Shown here: piece after piece, positions 8,783 through 17,350 of the stretch
Numbering within the stretch: position 1 is the stretch's first letter
Layout of the letters: every line of letters starts with the position of its first letter
From: Clostridia bacterium
GTDB lineage: Bacteria > Bacillota > Clostridia > Christensenellales > Borkfalkiaceae
Reading direction: 5' to 3'
DNA: 37,185 nucleotides
NCBI GenBank assembly: GCA_021205485.1
Contig: JAJPXK010000089.1
Coordinates: 1 to 37,185, forward strand
Program-made: the position numbers and the translations under genes
The notes under the pieces: model-generated
What the model saw: the letters and a program-made list of their open reading frames with translations, nothing else
Told to the model about the DNA's origin: nothing
The model's database searches: none

Positions 8783-8792
8783 GTCCCTTGCA

Positions 8793-8888
8793 TTCCCCCT
8801 GCGGGGGAAGGGGGGACCGCTCGCGGTGGATGAGGGGATAATAAAGCCCTCATCAGTCAACTTCGTTGACAGCTTCTCCCCGAGGGAA
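8793..8888. repeat. Family B repeat between rpsQ and rplN
   Basis: This copy is inverted relative to 3865-3961. It has TTCCCCCTGCGGGGGAA at 8793-8809, ACCGCTCGCGGT, GATGAGGG pairing with CCCTCATC, GTCAAC/GTTGAC and the degraded end CTTCTCCCCGAGGGAAG. It interrupts the spc part of the operon. Confidence 0.8.
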
Positions 8889-9018
8889 GCCGATAATGCG
8901 GCAAATTTGCCGGACAGTCCTCTGCAAAAGTTACCGACGATTATAGTAAAACATGATATTTTGGCTATATATCGGGGGTAACGGTTGTTGTAAGTAACAT
9001 AAATCAAGGAGAATTTAT

Positions 9019-9387
9019 ATGATACAACCCCAGACAAGGCTCAAAGCCGCCGACAACAGCGGCGCTAAAGAGCTTATGTGCATAAAGGTGCTTGGCGGTA
9101 GTTTTCGTAAAACGGGCAACATCGGCGACGTTATAGTATGCTCGGTTAAAACGGCTACGCCCGGCGGCGGCGTTAAAAAGGGCGAAGTCGTTAAGGCGGT
9201 TATCGTCCGCACCACAAAGGGCATCAGGCGCGACGACGGCACATATATCAGATTTGACGACAACGCGGCGGTTATTATCGGCCAGAATAAGGAGCCTAAG
9301 GGCACCCGTATTTTTGGACCGATCGCAAGGGAACTCAGGGAAAAGAATTATATGAAGATAATTTCCCTCGCTCCCGAAGTGCTTTAA
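9019..9387 (+). CDS. rplN: 50S ribosomal protein L14
   Basis: L14 has exactly the family length of 122 residues. [20 protein letters not shown] opens it, and [20 protein letters not shown] plus [14 protein letters not shown] close the match. It binds the L19 and L3 neighbourhood at the subunit interface and is the docking site of the silencing factor RsfS. CAAGGAGAA precedes the start. It restarts the operon after the repeat. Confidence 0.98.
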   Translation: MIQPQTRLKAADNSGAKELMCIKVLGGSFRKTGNIGDVIVCSVKTATPGGGVKKGEVVKAVIVRTTKGIRRDDGTYIRFDDNAAVIIGQNKEPKGTRIFGPIARELREKNYMKIISLAPEVL

Positions 9388-9404
9388 GGAGAGGTATTTA
9401 AGCT

Positions 9405-9833
9405 ATGAACGTAAAATTGAATGATAATGTTCTGGTTATCACCGGTAAGTATGCGGGCAAGCAGGGCAAGGTAATCGCCACTTCTCCCAAGGCCGGCAAG
9501 GTAACCGTACAGGGCATAAACATACAGCACAAAACGCAGAAAGCTAAACGCGGCAACGACGTTTCTAAAATAGTTGACGTAGAAGGCGCCATAGACGTAT
9601 CAAACGTAATGGTAATCTGCCCCGCCTGCGACAAGGCTACAAGGGTAAAGAGCGGGCTTTCTGACGGCAAACGCGTACGCGTGTGCGGCAAATGCGGCGC
9701 GGTGTTAGACACCGCTTACGCAGGCAAGAAAGGCAAGGCCGCGGCCAAAGAAGAGCCTAAAAAGCGTACCAGAAAACGCGCTGCGAAGGCCGAAGCCGCA
9801 GCCGAAGAAAAGACCGAGGACAAGGCAGAATAA
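9405..9833 (+). CDS. rplX: 50S ribosomal protein L24, with zinc-ribbon-like Cys and charged tail
   Basis: The KOW core (DNVLVITGKYAGKQGKVIA) and NIQHKTQKAKRGNDVSKI are classical L24. Four cysteines, CPAC and CGKC near residues 67-105, can form a zinc site. After residue 110 comes a tail of about 32 residues alternating Lys/Arg and Glu/Ala, making the protein 142 residues against about 103 usually. Such tails occur in some clostridial L24 proteins and are probably disordered. AAGGAGAG precedes the start. Confidence 0.95.
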   Translation: MNVKLNDNVLVITGKYAGKQGKVIATSPKAGKVTVQGINIQHKTQKAKRGNDVSKIVDVEGAIDVSNVMVICPACDKATRVKSGLSDGKRVRVCGKCGAVLDTAYAGKKGKAAAKEEPKKRTRKRAAKAEAAAEEKTEDKAE

Positions 9834-9848
9834 GGCAGGAGAACGAAT

Positions 9849-10406
9849 ATGGCAGAGAAAGAATATAAAAGCAGAGTGGCTAAACAGTATGCCGAAGAAG
9901 TCGTACCTTACCTTACTAAAAAATTCGGCTATACCAATGTAATGCAGGTACCTAAGCTCGTAAAAATAGTTATAAACACGGGCCTCGGCGACATTAAGGA
10001 CAACGCTAAGTCCATCCAGATAACTCAGAACGAAATAAAGCAGATAACCGGCCAGCAGCCTATTTTAACAAAGGCTAAAAAGTCCGTCGCAAACTTCAAA
10101 GTCCGCGAGGGAATGACGGTCGGCATCAAAGTAACCTTGCGCGGCAAGAGGATGTTCGATTTCTACGACAAACTCATATCTATCGCTCTTCCCCGCGTGC
10201 GCGACTTCCGCGGCGTCCCCGCAGACAGTTTCGACGGCAGGGGCAACTACTGCATGGGGCTTAAGGAACAGCTTATATTCCCCGAAATCCAGTACGACCA
10301 GGTAGAAAAGATACGCGGCATGGACGTGTGCATAGTAACTACCGCTAAGACCGACGAGGAAGCGAGAGAGCTTTTAAGGGCTATGGGAATGCCCTTCAAG
10401 AGGTAA
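9849..10406 (+). CDS. rplE: 50S ribosomal protein L5
   Basis: The 185-residue L5 has the signature [19 protein letters not shown], then [20 protein letters not shown] and the C-terminal [18 protein letters not shown]5 joins 5S rRNA to the large subunit and forms an intersubunit bridge with S13. The start is the ATG after GGCAGGAGAACG, and rpsN follows 12 bases after the stop. Confidence 0.97.
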   Translation: MAEKEYKSRVAKQYAEEVVPYLTKKFGYTNVMQVPKLVKIVINTGLGDIKDNAKSIQITQNEIKQITGQQPILTKAKKSVANFKVREGMTVGIKVTLRGKRMFDFYDKLISIALPRVRDFRGVPADSFDGRGNYCMGLKEQLIFPEIQYDQVEKIRGMDVCIVTTAKTDEEARELLRAMGMPFKR

Positions 10407-10418
10407 GGAGATAAAGGT

Positions 10419-10604
10419 ATGGCAAAGAAGTCAATGATAAATAAGCAGCAAAGGCCTGCAAAATATTCAACAAGGGCATATACAAGGTGTTCCATCTGCG
10501 GAAGGCCTCACGCAGTGCTTCGCAAGTACGGCGTGTGCCGTATATGTTTCAGAGAGCTCGCTTACAAAGGGGAGATCCCCGGCGTAAAGAAGTCGAGCTG
10601 GTAA
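10419..10604 (+). CDS. rpsN: 30S ribosomal protein S14, zinc type
   Basis: The short 61-residue form of S14 with the zinc finger C24-x2-C27 and C40-x2-C43 ([20 protein letters not shown]) and the end GVKKSSW. This C+ version needs zinc; some bacteria carry a zinc-free paralogue, but none is seen in this window. AAGGAGATA precedes the ATG. The N-terminus ([20 protein letters not shown]) is standard for the short form. Confidence 0.97.
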   Translation: MAKKSMINKQQRPAKYSTRAYTRCSICGRPHAVLRKYGVCRICFRELAYKGEIPGVKKSSW

Positions 10605-10616
10605 GGAGGTAAAAAG

Positions 10617-11009
10617 ATGACCGATCCTATAGCAGATATGCTCACTCGCATCAGGAATGCGATGATGGTAAATAAAGAAACGGTGGAAATTCCCTCCTCC
10701 AACATGAAAAAGGCGATCGCGGACATTATGCTCAAAGAGGGCTATGTTTCCGACGTAAAGCTGGTAGAAGACGGCTACAACGGCAAACTCGTTATAACCT
10801 TAAAGTATATCGGCAAAAACAAGCCCGTAATAAACGCCCTTAAAAGGGCGTCTAAACCTGGCCTCCGCCTTTATACCGACGTAGAAAATATGCCTAGGGT
10901 TATGAACGGCATGGGTATCGCCATACTGTCCACCAACAAGGGCGTTATGACCAACAAGCAGGCAAAGGCCGAAAACGTAGGCGGCGAAGTGCTCTGCTAC
11001 ATCTGGTAA
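10617..11009 (+). CDS. rpsH: 30S ribosomal protein S8
   Basis: S8 (130 residues) starts TDPIADMLTRIRNAMMV and ends with the conserved C-terminal block GIAILSTNKGVMTNKQAK followed by GGEVLCYIW. It is a primary 16S binder, and in enterobacteria it is also the repressor of the spc operon; no matching target is obvious here. AAGGAGGT precedes it, 12 bases after rpsN. Confidence 0.97.
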   Translation: MTDPIADMLTRIRNAMMVNKETVEIPSSNMKKAIADIMLKEGYVSDVKLVEDGYNGKLVITLKYIGKNKPVINALKRASKPGLRLYTDVENMPRVMNGMGIAILSTNKGVMTNKQAKAENVGGEVLCYIW

Positions 11010-11022
11010 GGAGGTAACAGGT

Positions 11023-11571
11023 ATGTCAAGAATAGGTAAAATGCCTGTAACTATCCCCGCAGGCGTAACCGTAAATTTCGACGGCTCAGTCGTAACCGTA
11101 AAGGGCGCCAAGGGCACCCTTACGCAGGAAATTGTCGGCGATATCAACGTTAAGGTAGAAGGAGGAGAAGTTCTTGTAGAAAAGAAGAACGATTCCGCCG
11201 AACTCGACGCAAAACACGGCCTTTACAGGGCGCTTATCCACAACATGGTAGTAGGCGTGTCCGAAGGCTATACAAAAAAACTCAAAGTAAACGGCGTAGG
11301 CTGGAAGGTAGCCAAACAGGGCAACAAAGTTGTTCTCAACGTAGGCTTTTCTCACCCCGTAGACTTTGCAGAACCCGCAGGCATCAAGCTTGAATGCCCT
11401 ACCGCCAACGAAATTGTTGTTTCGGGCATAGACAAGACGCTTGTAGGCCAGGTTGCCGCAGATATCCGCGGCATAAGAGTTCCCGAACCTTACCACGGCT
11501 ACGGCATCGCTTACAGCGACGAAGTAATCGAACGCAAGGAAGGCAAGACGGGAGGCAAGGGCAAGAAGTAA
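11023..11571 (+). CDS. rplF: 50S ribosomal protein L6
   Basis: The 182-residue L6 has SRIGKMPVTIPAGV at the start, the repeated two-domain fold, and the diagnostic C-terminal segment RVPEPYHGYGIAYSDEVIER (the usual form has PYKGKGI). L6 sits near the factor-binding centre beside the sarcin-ricin loop. AAGGAGGT precedes the start. A 90-base gap to rplR follows, with weak GC-rich pairing but no gene. Confidence 0.96.
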   Translation: MSRIGKMPVTIPAGVTVNFDGSVVTVKGAKGTLTQEIVGDINVKVEGGEVLVEKKNDSAELDAKHGLYRALIHNMVVGVSEGYTKKLKVNGVGWKVAKQGNKVVLNVGFSHPVDFAEPAGIKLECPTANEIVVSGIDKTLVGQVAADIRGIRVPEPYHGYGIAYSDEVIERKEGKTGGKGKK

Positions 11572-11661
11572 TTTTCGGCGTAACCGCTTACATAGCGGGT
11601 TTAATCTTACGGCGAAAGGAGATACCGCTTTTGCGGTTAATTGCTCAAAGGAGATTTTATA

Positions 11662-12030
11662 ATGATTAATATGATTGATAAGAACACCGAGCGTAAACGC
11701 CGCCATGAGCGCGTGAGGAAAAAGATTTCCGGTACGGCCGAAACTCCCCGTTTTGACGTGTACAGGAGCCTCAACCACATTTACGTTCAGGTTATAGACG
11801 ACGTAAAAGGCGTTACGTTAGTTTCCGCGTCTACGGTAGAAAAGGATGTCAAGGCTCAGGTTGCCGACCTTTCCAAGACGGAAGCTGCTAAAATTGTAGG
11901 CAAAGTTGCGGCTGAAAGGGCCTTAGAAAAGGGCATCAAGACAGTCGTATTCGACAGGGGCGGTTATCTGTACACCGGAAGGGTGCAGGCTGTCGCCGAC
12001 GGCGCAAGGGAAGCCGGACTTGAATTTTAA
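11662..12030 (+). CDS. rplR: 50S ribosomal protein L18
   Basis: The ATG at 11662 follows AAAGGAGATTTT at the correct distance; an upstream TTG at 11641 would place the ribosome site inside the gene. The 122-residue product shows [33 protein letters not shown] and the ending [21 protein letters not shown]18 carries 5S rRNA into the large subunit with L5. Confidence 0.96.
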   Translation: MINMIDKNTERKRRHERVRKKISGTAETPRFDVYRSLNHIYVQVIDDVKGVTLVSASTVEKDVKAQVADLSKTEAAKIVGKVAAERALEKGIKTVVFDRGGYLYTGRVQAVADGAREAGLEF

Positions 12031-12041
12031 GGAGCGCGGAA

Positions 12042-12578
12042 ATGGAAGAAAAGAAAGAAAGATCTTCAAGAAGGGAATCAAGGTTCAAAAGGGCTGAGGA
12101 CGACGGGCTTGTTAAAAAGCTTATACAGGTCAACAGGGTGTCCAAAACCGTTAAAGGCGGCAGGAATATGCGTTTCGCCGCGTTCGTCGTTGTAGGCGAC
12201 GGCAAAGGCAACATAGGCTGCGGCATGGGCAAGGCCAAAGAGGTTCCCGAAGCTATTGAAAAGGCTACGGCTCAGGCGAAGAAGAATATGTTTAAGGTTA
12301 ACCTTAAAGGTACTTCTATCCCTCACGGCATTATAGGCGTATACGGCAGAGGCAAAGTTTTGATGATGCCCGCCGCCGAAGGTACCGGCGTTATCGCCGG
12401 CGGCCCCGTCCGCGCCGTTATGGAAGCCGCAGGCATAAAAGATATACGTACAAAGTCGCATGGCACCAACAACCCTATCAACTGCGTAAAGGCGGCTATA
12501 GAGGGGCTTAAGGGCCTTAAATCGGCAGAGCAGATCGCTGCGGCCCGCGGCAAGTCCGTAGAAGAAATTACAGGCTAA
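12042..12578 (+). CDS. rpsE: 30S ribosomal protein S5
   Basis: S5 (178 residues) has the double-stranded RNA-binding half ([20 protein letters not shown]) and the C-terminal half with [20 protein letters not shown]. It contributes to decoding fidelity and, with S3 and S4, to mRNA entry. An N-terminal arm rich in Lys, Arg and Glu (about residues 1-22) precedes the core. GGAGCGCGG precedes the ATG, 11 bases after rplR. Confidence 0.97.
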   Translation: MEEKKERSSRRESRFKRAEDDGLVKKLIQVNRVSKTVKGGRNMRFAAFVVVGDGKGNIGCGMGKAKEVPEAIEKATAQAKKNMFKVNLKGTSIPHGIIGVYGRGKVLMMPAAEGTGVIAGGPVRAVMEAAGIKDIRTKSHGTNNPINCVKAAIEGLKGLKSAEQIAAARGKSVEEITG

Positions 12579-12593
12579 ACGGAGGGCTTTAAA

Positions 12594-12767
12594 ATGATAA
12601 AGGTTACTTTAATTAAAAGTCCGAGCAACGAAGTCAAGTCAGTAAAGGCTACTGTTGCGGCGCTCGGCCTTAAAAAGATCCGTTCTACCAAAACCTTTGA
12701 AGAAACACCCGCCAATATGGGTCAGATAAACAAGGTTGCGTATCTTTTAAAGGTAGAAAAGGTTTAA
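12594..12767 (+). CDS. rpmD: 50S ribosomal protein L30
   Basis: A short gene of 57 residues reading MIKVTLIKSPSNEVKSVKAT, then ALGLKKIRSTKTFEETPANM and ending YLLKVEKV. This is a typical bacterial L30: one small alpha-beta domain on the back of the 50S subunit. It fits exactly in the 199-base space between rpsE and rplO, the normal L30 place. CGGAGGGC lies just upstream of the ATG. Confidence 0.95.
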   Translation: MIKVTLIKSPSNEVKSVKATVAALGLKKIRSTKTFEETPANMGQINKVAYLLKVEKV

Positions 12768-12777
12768 GGAGTAAGTT

Positions 12778-13236
12778 ATGAGAATAGATACATTATCCCC
12801 CGCAGAGGGTTCTGTAATCGCTCCGAAAAGGCTCGGCAGGGGCATAGGCTCCGGCACGGGCAAGACGAGCGGCAAGGGTCACAAAGGTCAATGGGCCCGT
12901 TCGGGCGGCGGCGTGCGCCCCGGCTTCGAAGGCGGCCAGATGCCCCTCGCGAGAAGGATTCCTAAGCGCGGTTTCCACAATAAGTGGGCTACAAGCTACG
13001 TTATAGTAAATCTTTCGCAGCTTGCCGACGTGCCTGCAGGCACTCAGGTAGATTACGATTATGTTGTTTCAAATAAACTTGCGAAATTCGTAAAGAACAA
13101 TTCCGGCCTTAAAGTGCTCGGCGGCGGCGAAATAAAGGTTGCTTTAACCGTAAAGGCTGCTAAATTTTCTGAGTCCGCGAAAGCTGCCATAGAAAAGGCG
13201 GGCGGCAAAGCTGTTACAGAGGGCGCAGCGGAATAG
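12778..13236 (+). CDS. rplO: 50S ribosomal protein L15
   Basis: L15 (152 residues) is shown by the glycine- and arginine-rich arm [20 protein letters not shown], then [20 protein letters not shown], and by the compact domain ending in the [20 protein letters not shown] segment. The arm penetrates 23S rRNA. AAGGAGTAA precedes the ATG, 10 bases after rpmD. A 50-base spacer with a small CGGCGGCTTCGCCG hairpin separates it from secY. Confidence 0.97.
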   Translation: MRIDTLSPAEGSVIAPKRLGRGIGSGTGKTSGKGHKGQWARSGGGVRPGFEGGQMPLARRIPKRGFHNKWATSYVIVNLSQLADVPAGTQVDYDYVVSNKLAKFVKNNSGLKVLGGGEIKVALTVKAAKFSESAKAAIEKAGGKAVTEGAAE

Positions 13237-13286
13237 TTCTCAAACAAATTTGTTAAGCGGCGGCTTCGCCGTGAAAGAGGTTCAAT

Positions 13287-14657
13287 ATGTTTGAAACAAT
13301 AAAAAATTGTTTTAAGGTAAAGGAAATCCGCAAGAAGATATGGATAACCCTTTTGCTTCTGCTGATTTTCCGTTTAGGGTGTTATATCCCCGTGCCCGGC
13401 ATAATCGTCAGCGAGTTTTCCAGCGCGATATCAAAATATTCGTTCCTGGAACTTATGTCGGCTATAACGGGCGACTCGCTTTCCAACGCGACGCTGTTTG
13501 CGTTAGGCATAAGCCCCTATATCAACGCGACCATTATTATCCAGCTTCTTACGGTAGGCATTCCCGCCTTAGAGCGTCTGTCTAAACAGGGCGAAGAAGG
13601 CAGAAAAAAGATATCGCAGATAACCCGTTACGTTACCATAGCCCTCGCGATAGCGCAGGCTATAGGCATTATTATAAACATAGGCGTGCAGGGCGACGCC
13701 ATCAACACCCTTATGTTCGGCGGCGACGGCAGCGGAGCCGAGGGCAGCGGCATTATTAACGATACCGCGGCGCTGGTTATCGCTTGCATATTCCTTGTGG
13801 TTGTATACACTGCGGGCGCCATGCTCGTTATGTTCATAGGCGAACGCATTACAGAGTACGGCATCGGCAACGGCATATCGCTTATAATCTTCGTAGGCAT
13901 CATATCCACCGCAGGCATTACCATCGTAGATAAATTCGCCGATCTTTTCGGCGGTAACATGGACGCGTTATGGGAACTTCTCATATTCGTGCTGTTGACC
14001 ATTGTGGAGTTTGCCGCGATAGTAACGGTAGACCTGTCTGAGCGACGGATTCCCGTGCAGTACGCGAAGCAGGTGAAGGGCAGAAGAATGTACGGCGGCC
14101 AGTCGTCGGTAATCCCTATAAGGATATCGGGCGGCGGCGTTATGCCTCTTATCTTCGCATTCGCGATAATAAGCTTCCCTTCGATGCTCGCAAGCCTGTT
14201 CTGGCCCGGTTCGTCCTTTGAAACGGGCGTTACCGAATGGTTCTCGGGCAGCGGCGCGTGGTACGGCCAGCTAATTTATATGGTTGTGTTGTGCCTTCTT
14301 ATATTCGCCTTCTCGTTCTTCTACGCTTCGATGCAGTTCAACCCCGAAGATGTATCCAAGACCATACAGCAGAACGGCGGCTTTATACAGGGCATCCGCC
14401 CGGGCAAACCTACCGCGGATTACTTGAAAAAGATAAACAACAGAATAACGCTTTTCGGCGCCATATATCTGTCGCTCGTCGCGTTTGTGCCTTCGATTTT
14501 AGGCATAGTGCTTTCGGCGATCGGCGTAGAAGACACCACGCTTTTAAGCGTATTCTCTACAACAGGTATACTTATCGTCGTATCTGTCGCTCTCGAGCTT
14601 GAAAAGCAGATGCAGTCGCAGTTGATGATGAAGAATTACAAAGGATTCTTGAAGTAA
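13287..14657 (+). CDS. secY: Protein translocase channel subunit SecY
   Basis: The 456-residue membrane protein has ten hydrophobic segments. The first follows VKEIRKKIWITLLLLLIFR; the plug region is near residues 55-70; GISPYINATIIIQLL, ERITEYGIGNGISLIIF and QFNPEDVSKTIQQNGGFI are family signatures. SecY forms the pore for secreted and membrane proteins together with SecE and SecG, neither in this window. Its position after rplO is the usual one. The ribosome site is AAAGAGG. A composite repeat follows and separates it from adk. Confidence 0.97.
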   Translation: MFETIKNCFKVKEIRKKIWITLLLLLIFRLGCYIPVPGIIVSEFSSAISKYSFLELMSAITGDSLSNATLFALGISPYINATIIIQLLTVGIPALERLSKQGEEGRKKISQITRYVTIALAIAQAIGIIINIGVQGDAINTLMFGGDGSGAEGSGIINDTAALVIACIFLVVVYTAGAMLVMFIGERITEYGIGNGISLIIFVGIISTAGITIVDKFADLFGGNMDALWELLIFVLLTIVEFAAIVTVDLSERRIPVQYAKQVKGRRMYGGQSSVIPIRISGGGVMPLIFAFAIISFPSMLASLFWPGSSFETGVTEWFSGSGAWYGQLIYMVVLCLLIFAFSFFYASMQFNPEDVSKTIQQNGGFIQGIRPGKPTADYLKKINNRITLFGAIYLSLVAFVPSILGIVLSAIGVEDTTLLSVFSTTGILIVVSVALELEKQMQSQLMMKNYKGFLK

Positions 14658-14665
14658 ATCCTTTA

Positions 14666-14816
14666 AGCCTTCCCCTTGAGGGGAAGCCTATGCAAGGCTC
14701 CCCTATTAGGGGAGCTGTCCGAAAGGACTGAGGGGTTTAAACCCTTCCACCGCAAGCGGTCCCCCTCCCCTAACAGGGGAGGCTAAAGATGGCAAGCGGT
14801 TTCCAAGGGGAAGCCT
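14666..14816. repeat. Nested family B repeats between secY and adk
   Basis: An outer copy begins CTTCCCCTTGAGGGGAAG (about 14669-14686) and ends CAAGCGGTTTCCAAGGGGAA (about 14793-14812). Inside it lies a complete second copy at about 14696-14783, from GGCTCCCCTATTAGGGGAG to CTCCCCTAACAGGGGAG, with its own GTCC/GGAC and ACCGC/GCGGT stems. One element appears to have landed within another. Confidence 0.75.
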
Positions 14817-14853
14817 GTAATAATGCAATATATCGCAAGGGGGATTCAATCAG

Positions 14854-15492
14854 ATGAATATAGTGCTTTTAGGCGCGCCTGGCGCCGGCAAAGGAACGCA
14901 GGCGAGCAAGCTTGAACAAAAATACAATCTTTTGCATATCTCTACGGGCGATATATTCAGGGCTAACATAAAGGGCGGCACGCCTATCGGCAAGCTCGCC
15001 AAAAGTTATATAGACGCAGGGCAGCTCGTCCCCGACGAGGTTACCTGCGACATAGTCAAGGACAGACTTACCTGGCAGGACGCCGCAAACGGCTATATGC
15101 TCGACGGCTTCCCCCGCAATCTGTTCCAGGCAGAAAAACTCGATGAGTTCGCTCATATAGATTTGTGCGTAAATATATCGGTGGAATTTTCCCTCCTTAT
15201 GGACAGGATTTGCGGCAGACGCGTATGCAGTTGCGGCGAAAGCTACCATATATCCACTCTCGGCGGCAGAACTACCTGCGCAAAATGCGGCCAGCCCCTC
15301 TACCAGAGGGCGGACGACAATCCCGAGACGGTGCAGGCCCGTTTAAATACTTATAACACGCAGACGGCCCCTTTGATAGACTACTACAAAAAGCAGGGCA
15401 AGCTGGTTACCGTTGTAAGCGGAGAGGGTTCCCCCGACGAAGTGTTTGTACAGATTTGTAAAGAAATAGACAATTTCAAGGCGCAACAATGA
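14854..15492 (+). CDS. adk: Adenylate kinase
   Basis: Adk makes 2 ADP from ATP and AMP in the cytoplasm. The 212-residue protein has the P-loop GAPGAGKGT at 7-15, the AMP-site STGD at 30-33, DGFPR at 84-88 and a long LID. The LID carries cysteines at 120, 125, 127, 142 and 145 (ICGRRVCSCG and CAKCG), so it is of the zinc-binding type, but the first pair is C-x-C rather than the usual C-x2-C. The stop overlaps the map ATG (ATGA). Its ribosome site AAGGGGG lies 13-19 bases upstream. Confidence 0.97.
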   Translation: MNIVLLGAPGAGKGTQASKLEQKYNLLHISTGDIFRANIKGGTPIGKLAKSYIDAGQLVPDEVTCDIVKDRLTWQDAANGYMLDGFPRNLFQAEKLDEFAHIDLCVNISVEFSLLMDRICGRRVCSCGESYHISTLGGRTTCAKCGQPLYQRADDNPETVQARLNTYNTQTAPLIDYYKKQGKLVTVVSGEGSPDEVFVQICKEIDNFKAQQ

Positions 15493-16238
15493 TTCACATT
15501 AAGTCGGCTGAAGAAATTGAAAAAATGCGAGACGCCTGTAAAGTGGTAAGGGATACCCTGCTGTTCGTAGGCGACCGCATAAAGGCGGGAATGACCACCA
15601 AAGAGGTAGACGATCTGGTCTACAGGTACATAACTTCCTGCGGGGCAATCCCGTCGGAGTTAGGGTACGAGGGCTATCCCGCGTCAAGCTGTGTGTCGGT
15701 AAACGACGTTGTTGTTCACGGCATACCGTCCGACGATAAAATAATAATGGACGGCGACATTGTAAGCGTAGACATCACCGCCGAAAAGAACGGCTACAAC
15801 GGCGACGCCGCGAGGACGTTTTTAATCGGCAACGTATCGGAAGAAAAACGCAAGCTTGTAAAAGTCACCGAAGAATGCTTTTTTAAAGCTTTGGAGGGCT
15901 TGCAGGACGGAACGCCACTCTACGATATAGGCTACGCCGTACAGACTCACGCCGAATCGCATGGCTACGGGGTTGTGAAGGCCCTTACGGGCCACGGGAT
16001 AGGCAGAGATATGCACGAAGACCCCGCCGTGCCAAACTTTGGCAGAAAGGGTACGGGCGTAAGGCTTAAAGCCGGCATGACCATCTGCATAGAGCCTATG
16101 ATAACCCTCGGTACGTGGAAAGTCTGGCAGGACGCCAAGGACGGCTGGACGGTACGCACGAACGACGGCAAGCCCGCCGCTCACTACGAAAACACCGTGC
16201 TTATCACCAAAACCGGCACAGAAATATTGACACTGTAA
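15489..16238 (+). CDS. map: Methionine aminopeptidase type I
   Basis: Removes the N-terminal Met from nascent proteins. All five metal ligands are visible: D95, D106, H169, E202 and E234, in VSVDITAEKNGYNGDAARTF, TGHGIGRDMHEDP, CIEPM and YENTVL. H77 in VVVHGIP is the usual catalytic histidine. At 249 residues it is a standard type Ia enzyme without an N-terminal zinc extension. It overlaps adk by four bases, the classical adk-map pair of the spc operon. Confidence 0.97.
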   Translation: MIHIKSAEEIEKMRDACKVVRDTLLFVGDRIKAGMTTKEVDDLVYRYITSCGAIPSELGYEGYPASSCVSVNDVVVHGIPSDDKIIMDGDIVSVDITAEKNGYNGDAARTFLIGNVSEEKRKLVKVTEECFFKALEGLQDGTPLYDIGYAVQTHAESHGYGVVKALTGHGIGRDMHEDPAVPNFGRKGTGVRLKAGMTICIEPMITLGTWKVWQDAKDGWTVRTNDGKPAAHYENTVLITKTGTEILTL

Positions 16239-16253
16239 TTTGTATAGCAACAG

Positions 16254-16361
16254 AGCCTCCACTATTAGGGTAGCGTAGCATACACAGTAGAGGGGGACCG
16301 CTTGCGGTGGAGGGGTTTGAACCCCTCAGTCCTTTCGGACAGCTCCCCTAATAAGGGAGCC
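16254..16361. repeat. Family B repeat between map and the KOW gene
   Basis: Inverted copy with the internal tag GTAGCGTAGCATACACAGTA in place of the expected GGGGAGG end, then ACCGCTTGCGGT, a GGGGTTTGAACCCC stem, GTCCTTTCGGAC and the end CTCCCCTAATAAGGGAG. It fills most of the 180-base gap. Confidence 0.8.
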
Positions 16362-16418
16362 TATAATAAGGCAAACATTTAAAATTTCTCATACATAGTA
16401 TTGCATGAGCAGGTTTTT

Positions 16419-16718
16419 ATGAAAAAAATTCAACCCGTTGTCGGCGGAGTATGCAAAAGCACTCAGGGCCGCGACGCAGGAAAATTTTATCTGATAAAAG
16501 AAGTGTTGCCGAACGGTTACGTTCTGGCGGTGGACGGCGACTGCAAAAAGCTCGCCTCGCCAAAGCGTAAAAGCGTAAAACATCTTCATCTTCTGCCCGA
16601 AAAGGCCGACGCTATAGCCGAAAAACTTGCGGCGGGGGCGAGGGTGTTTGACAGCGAAGTGTATTCGGCGCTCAAAAAGTATAACGCGGCGAACGAAACG
16701 CCTGCCGCGGAAGAATAA
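16419..16718 (+). CDS. KOW-domain RNA-binding protein (L14e-like)
   Basis: The 99-residue protein opens with a KOW-like SH3 motif, [20 protein letters not shown], followed by [20 protein letters not shown] and a helical, Ala/Glu-rich tail. Firmicutes often carry such a protein exactly here, between map and infA; it resembles eukaryal/archaeal L14e and is expected to bind RNA, possibly the ribosome. The ATG at 16419 is preferred to the TTG at 16401 because GAGCAGG sits 6-12 bases before it and the KOW fold starts there. infA follows after 14 bases. Its exact role is not established. Confidence 0.85.
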   Translation: MKKIQPVVGGVCKSTQGRDAGKFYLIKEVLPNGYVLAVDGDCKKLASPKRKSVKHLHLLPEKADAIAEKLAAGARVFDSEVYSALKKYNAANETPAAEE

Positions 16719-16732
16719 TATCGGAGGAAACG

Positions 16733-16954
16733 ATGTCGAAAAACGACCTTATTGAAGCCGAGGGAAAGGTAATAGAGTGCCTTCCTAACGCCAATTTCAA
16801 AGTCCAGTTGGCTAACGGCCACGTGATTGACGCCTATATTTCGGGCAAGCTCAGAATGAATTACATTCGCATCATAGAAGGCGATACCGTAAAGATTGAA
16901 ATGAGCCCTTACGACCTGAAAAGGGGCAGAATCACCTGGCGCAGCAAATCGTAA
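16733..16954 (+). CDS. infA: Translation initiation factor IF-1
   Basis: IF-1 has 73 residues forming one S1-type OB fold: [20 protein letters not shown], then [20 protein letters not shown] and the ending [11 protein letters not shown]. It occupies the ribosomal A site during initiation. CGGAGGAAACG precedes the ATG. After it comes a 279-base gap with hairpins and the family C element before rpmJ. Confidence 0.98.
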   Translation: MSKNDLIEAEGKVIECLPNANFKVQLANGHVIDAYISGKLRMNYIRIIEGDTVKIEMSPYDLKRGRITWRSKS

Positions 16955-17233
16955 GAATCCGTTTATCGCGTAATTGCAACAGCAATTCGCGGCTTATTCT
17001 AAAAATAATAATGAGTTTTTGGCGTCACTGCGTTATGCCAAAAACCCCTAAATTTTAGGTAAAAGGGTGAATTTTTCGTATTATATAAATACGTACGCCC
17101 TTAAAAATACAAAAAAGAGGGAAAATAACAATCGGAGTAAAACGGAGATTGGTTGTTCCCTGAAAATCACGGCAAATGTTTTTGCACAGCAATGCAAAAA
17201 GATTTGCGTGAATATCTTCTAAGGAGTTTAATT
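16955..17233 (+). other. Structured 279-base gap, infA to rpmJ
   Basis: No gene is visible. It holds GCGTAATTGC/GCAATTCGC at about 16974-16990, GTTTTTGGC/GCCAAAAAC at 17015-17045, the family C core at 17057-17125, and a long stem from about 17117 to 17161 (AGGGAAAATAACAATC with GATTGGTTGTTCCCT). The AAGGAG site of rpmJ is at its end. Confidence 0.6.
17057..17125 (+). repeat. Family C repeat, copy 1 (upstream of rpmJ)
   Basis: About 65 bases, from AGGTAAAAGGGTGAATTTTT to the AAAAAGAGGGAAAA side, match the reverse complement of 30215-30283 with one inserted base and one or two substitutions. The centre is a near-palindrome CGTATTATATAAATACG. Confidence 0.8.
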
Positions 17234-17350
17234 ATGAAAGTAAGACCTTCAGTAAAGCCTATGTGCGACAAATGTAAGATAATTAAAAGAAACGGCAAAG
17301 TAATGGTTATCTGTTCCAAAAACAAGAGCCACAAACAGCGCCAGGGCTGA
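17234..17350 (+). CDS. rpmJ: 50S ribosomal protein L36
   Basis: A 38-residue protein, [20 protein letters not shown] then [19 protein letters not shown]11, C14, C27 and H33 form the zinc site of the C+ type. The start at 17234 follows AAGGAGTTTAATT; upstream in-frame sequence is not L36-like. The position after infA is standard, although here the structured gap separates them. A TGCCTGC...GCGGGCA hairpin follows the stop. Confidence 0.97.
   Translation: MKVRPSVKPMCDKCKIIKRNGKVMVICSKNKSHKQRQG

Noticed and set aside
17057-17125. Family C core as a promoter for rpmJ
   Set aside because: TATTAT and TATAAA-like sequences are present but no -35 box lies at a usable distance, and the element is repeated elsewhere in the opposite orientation.
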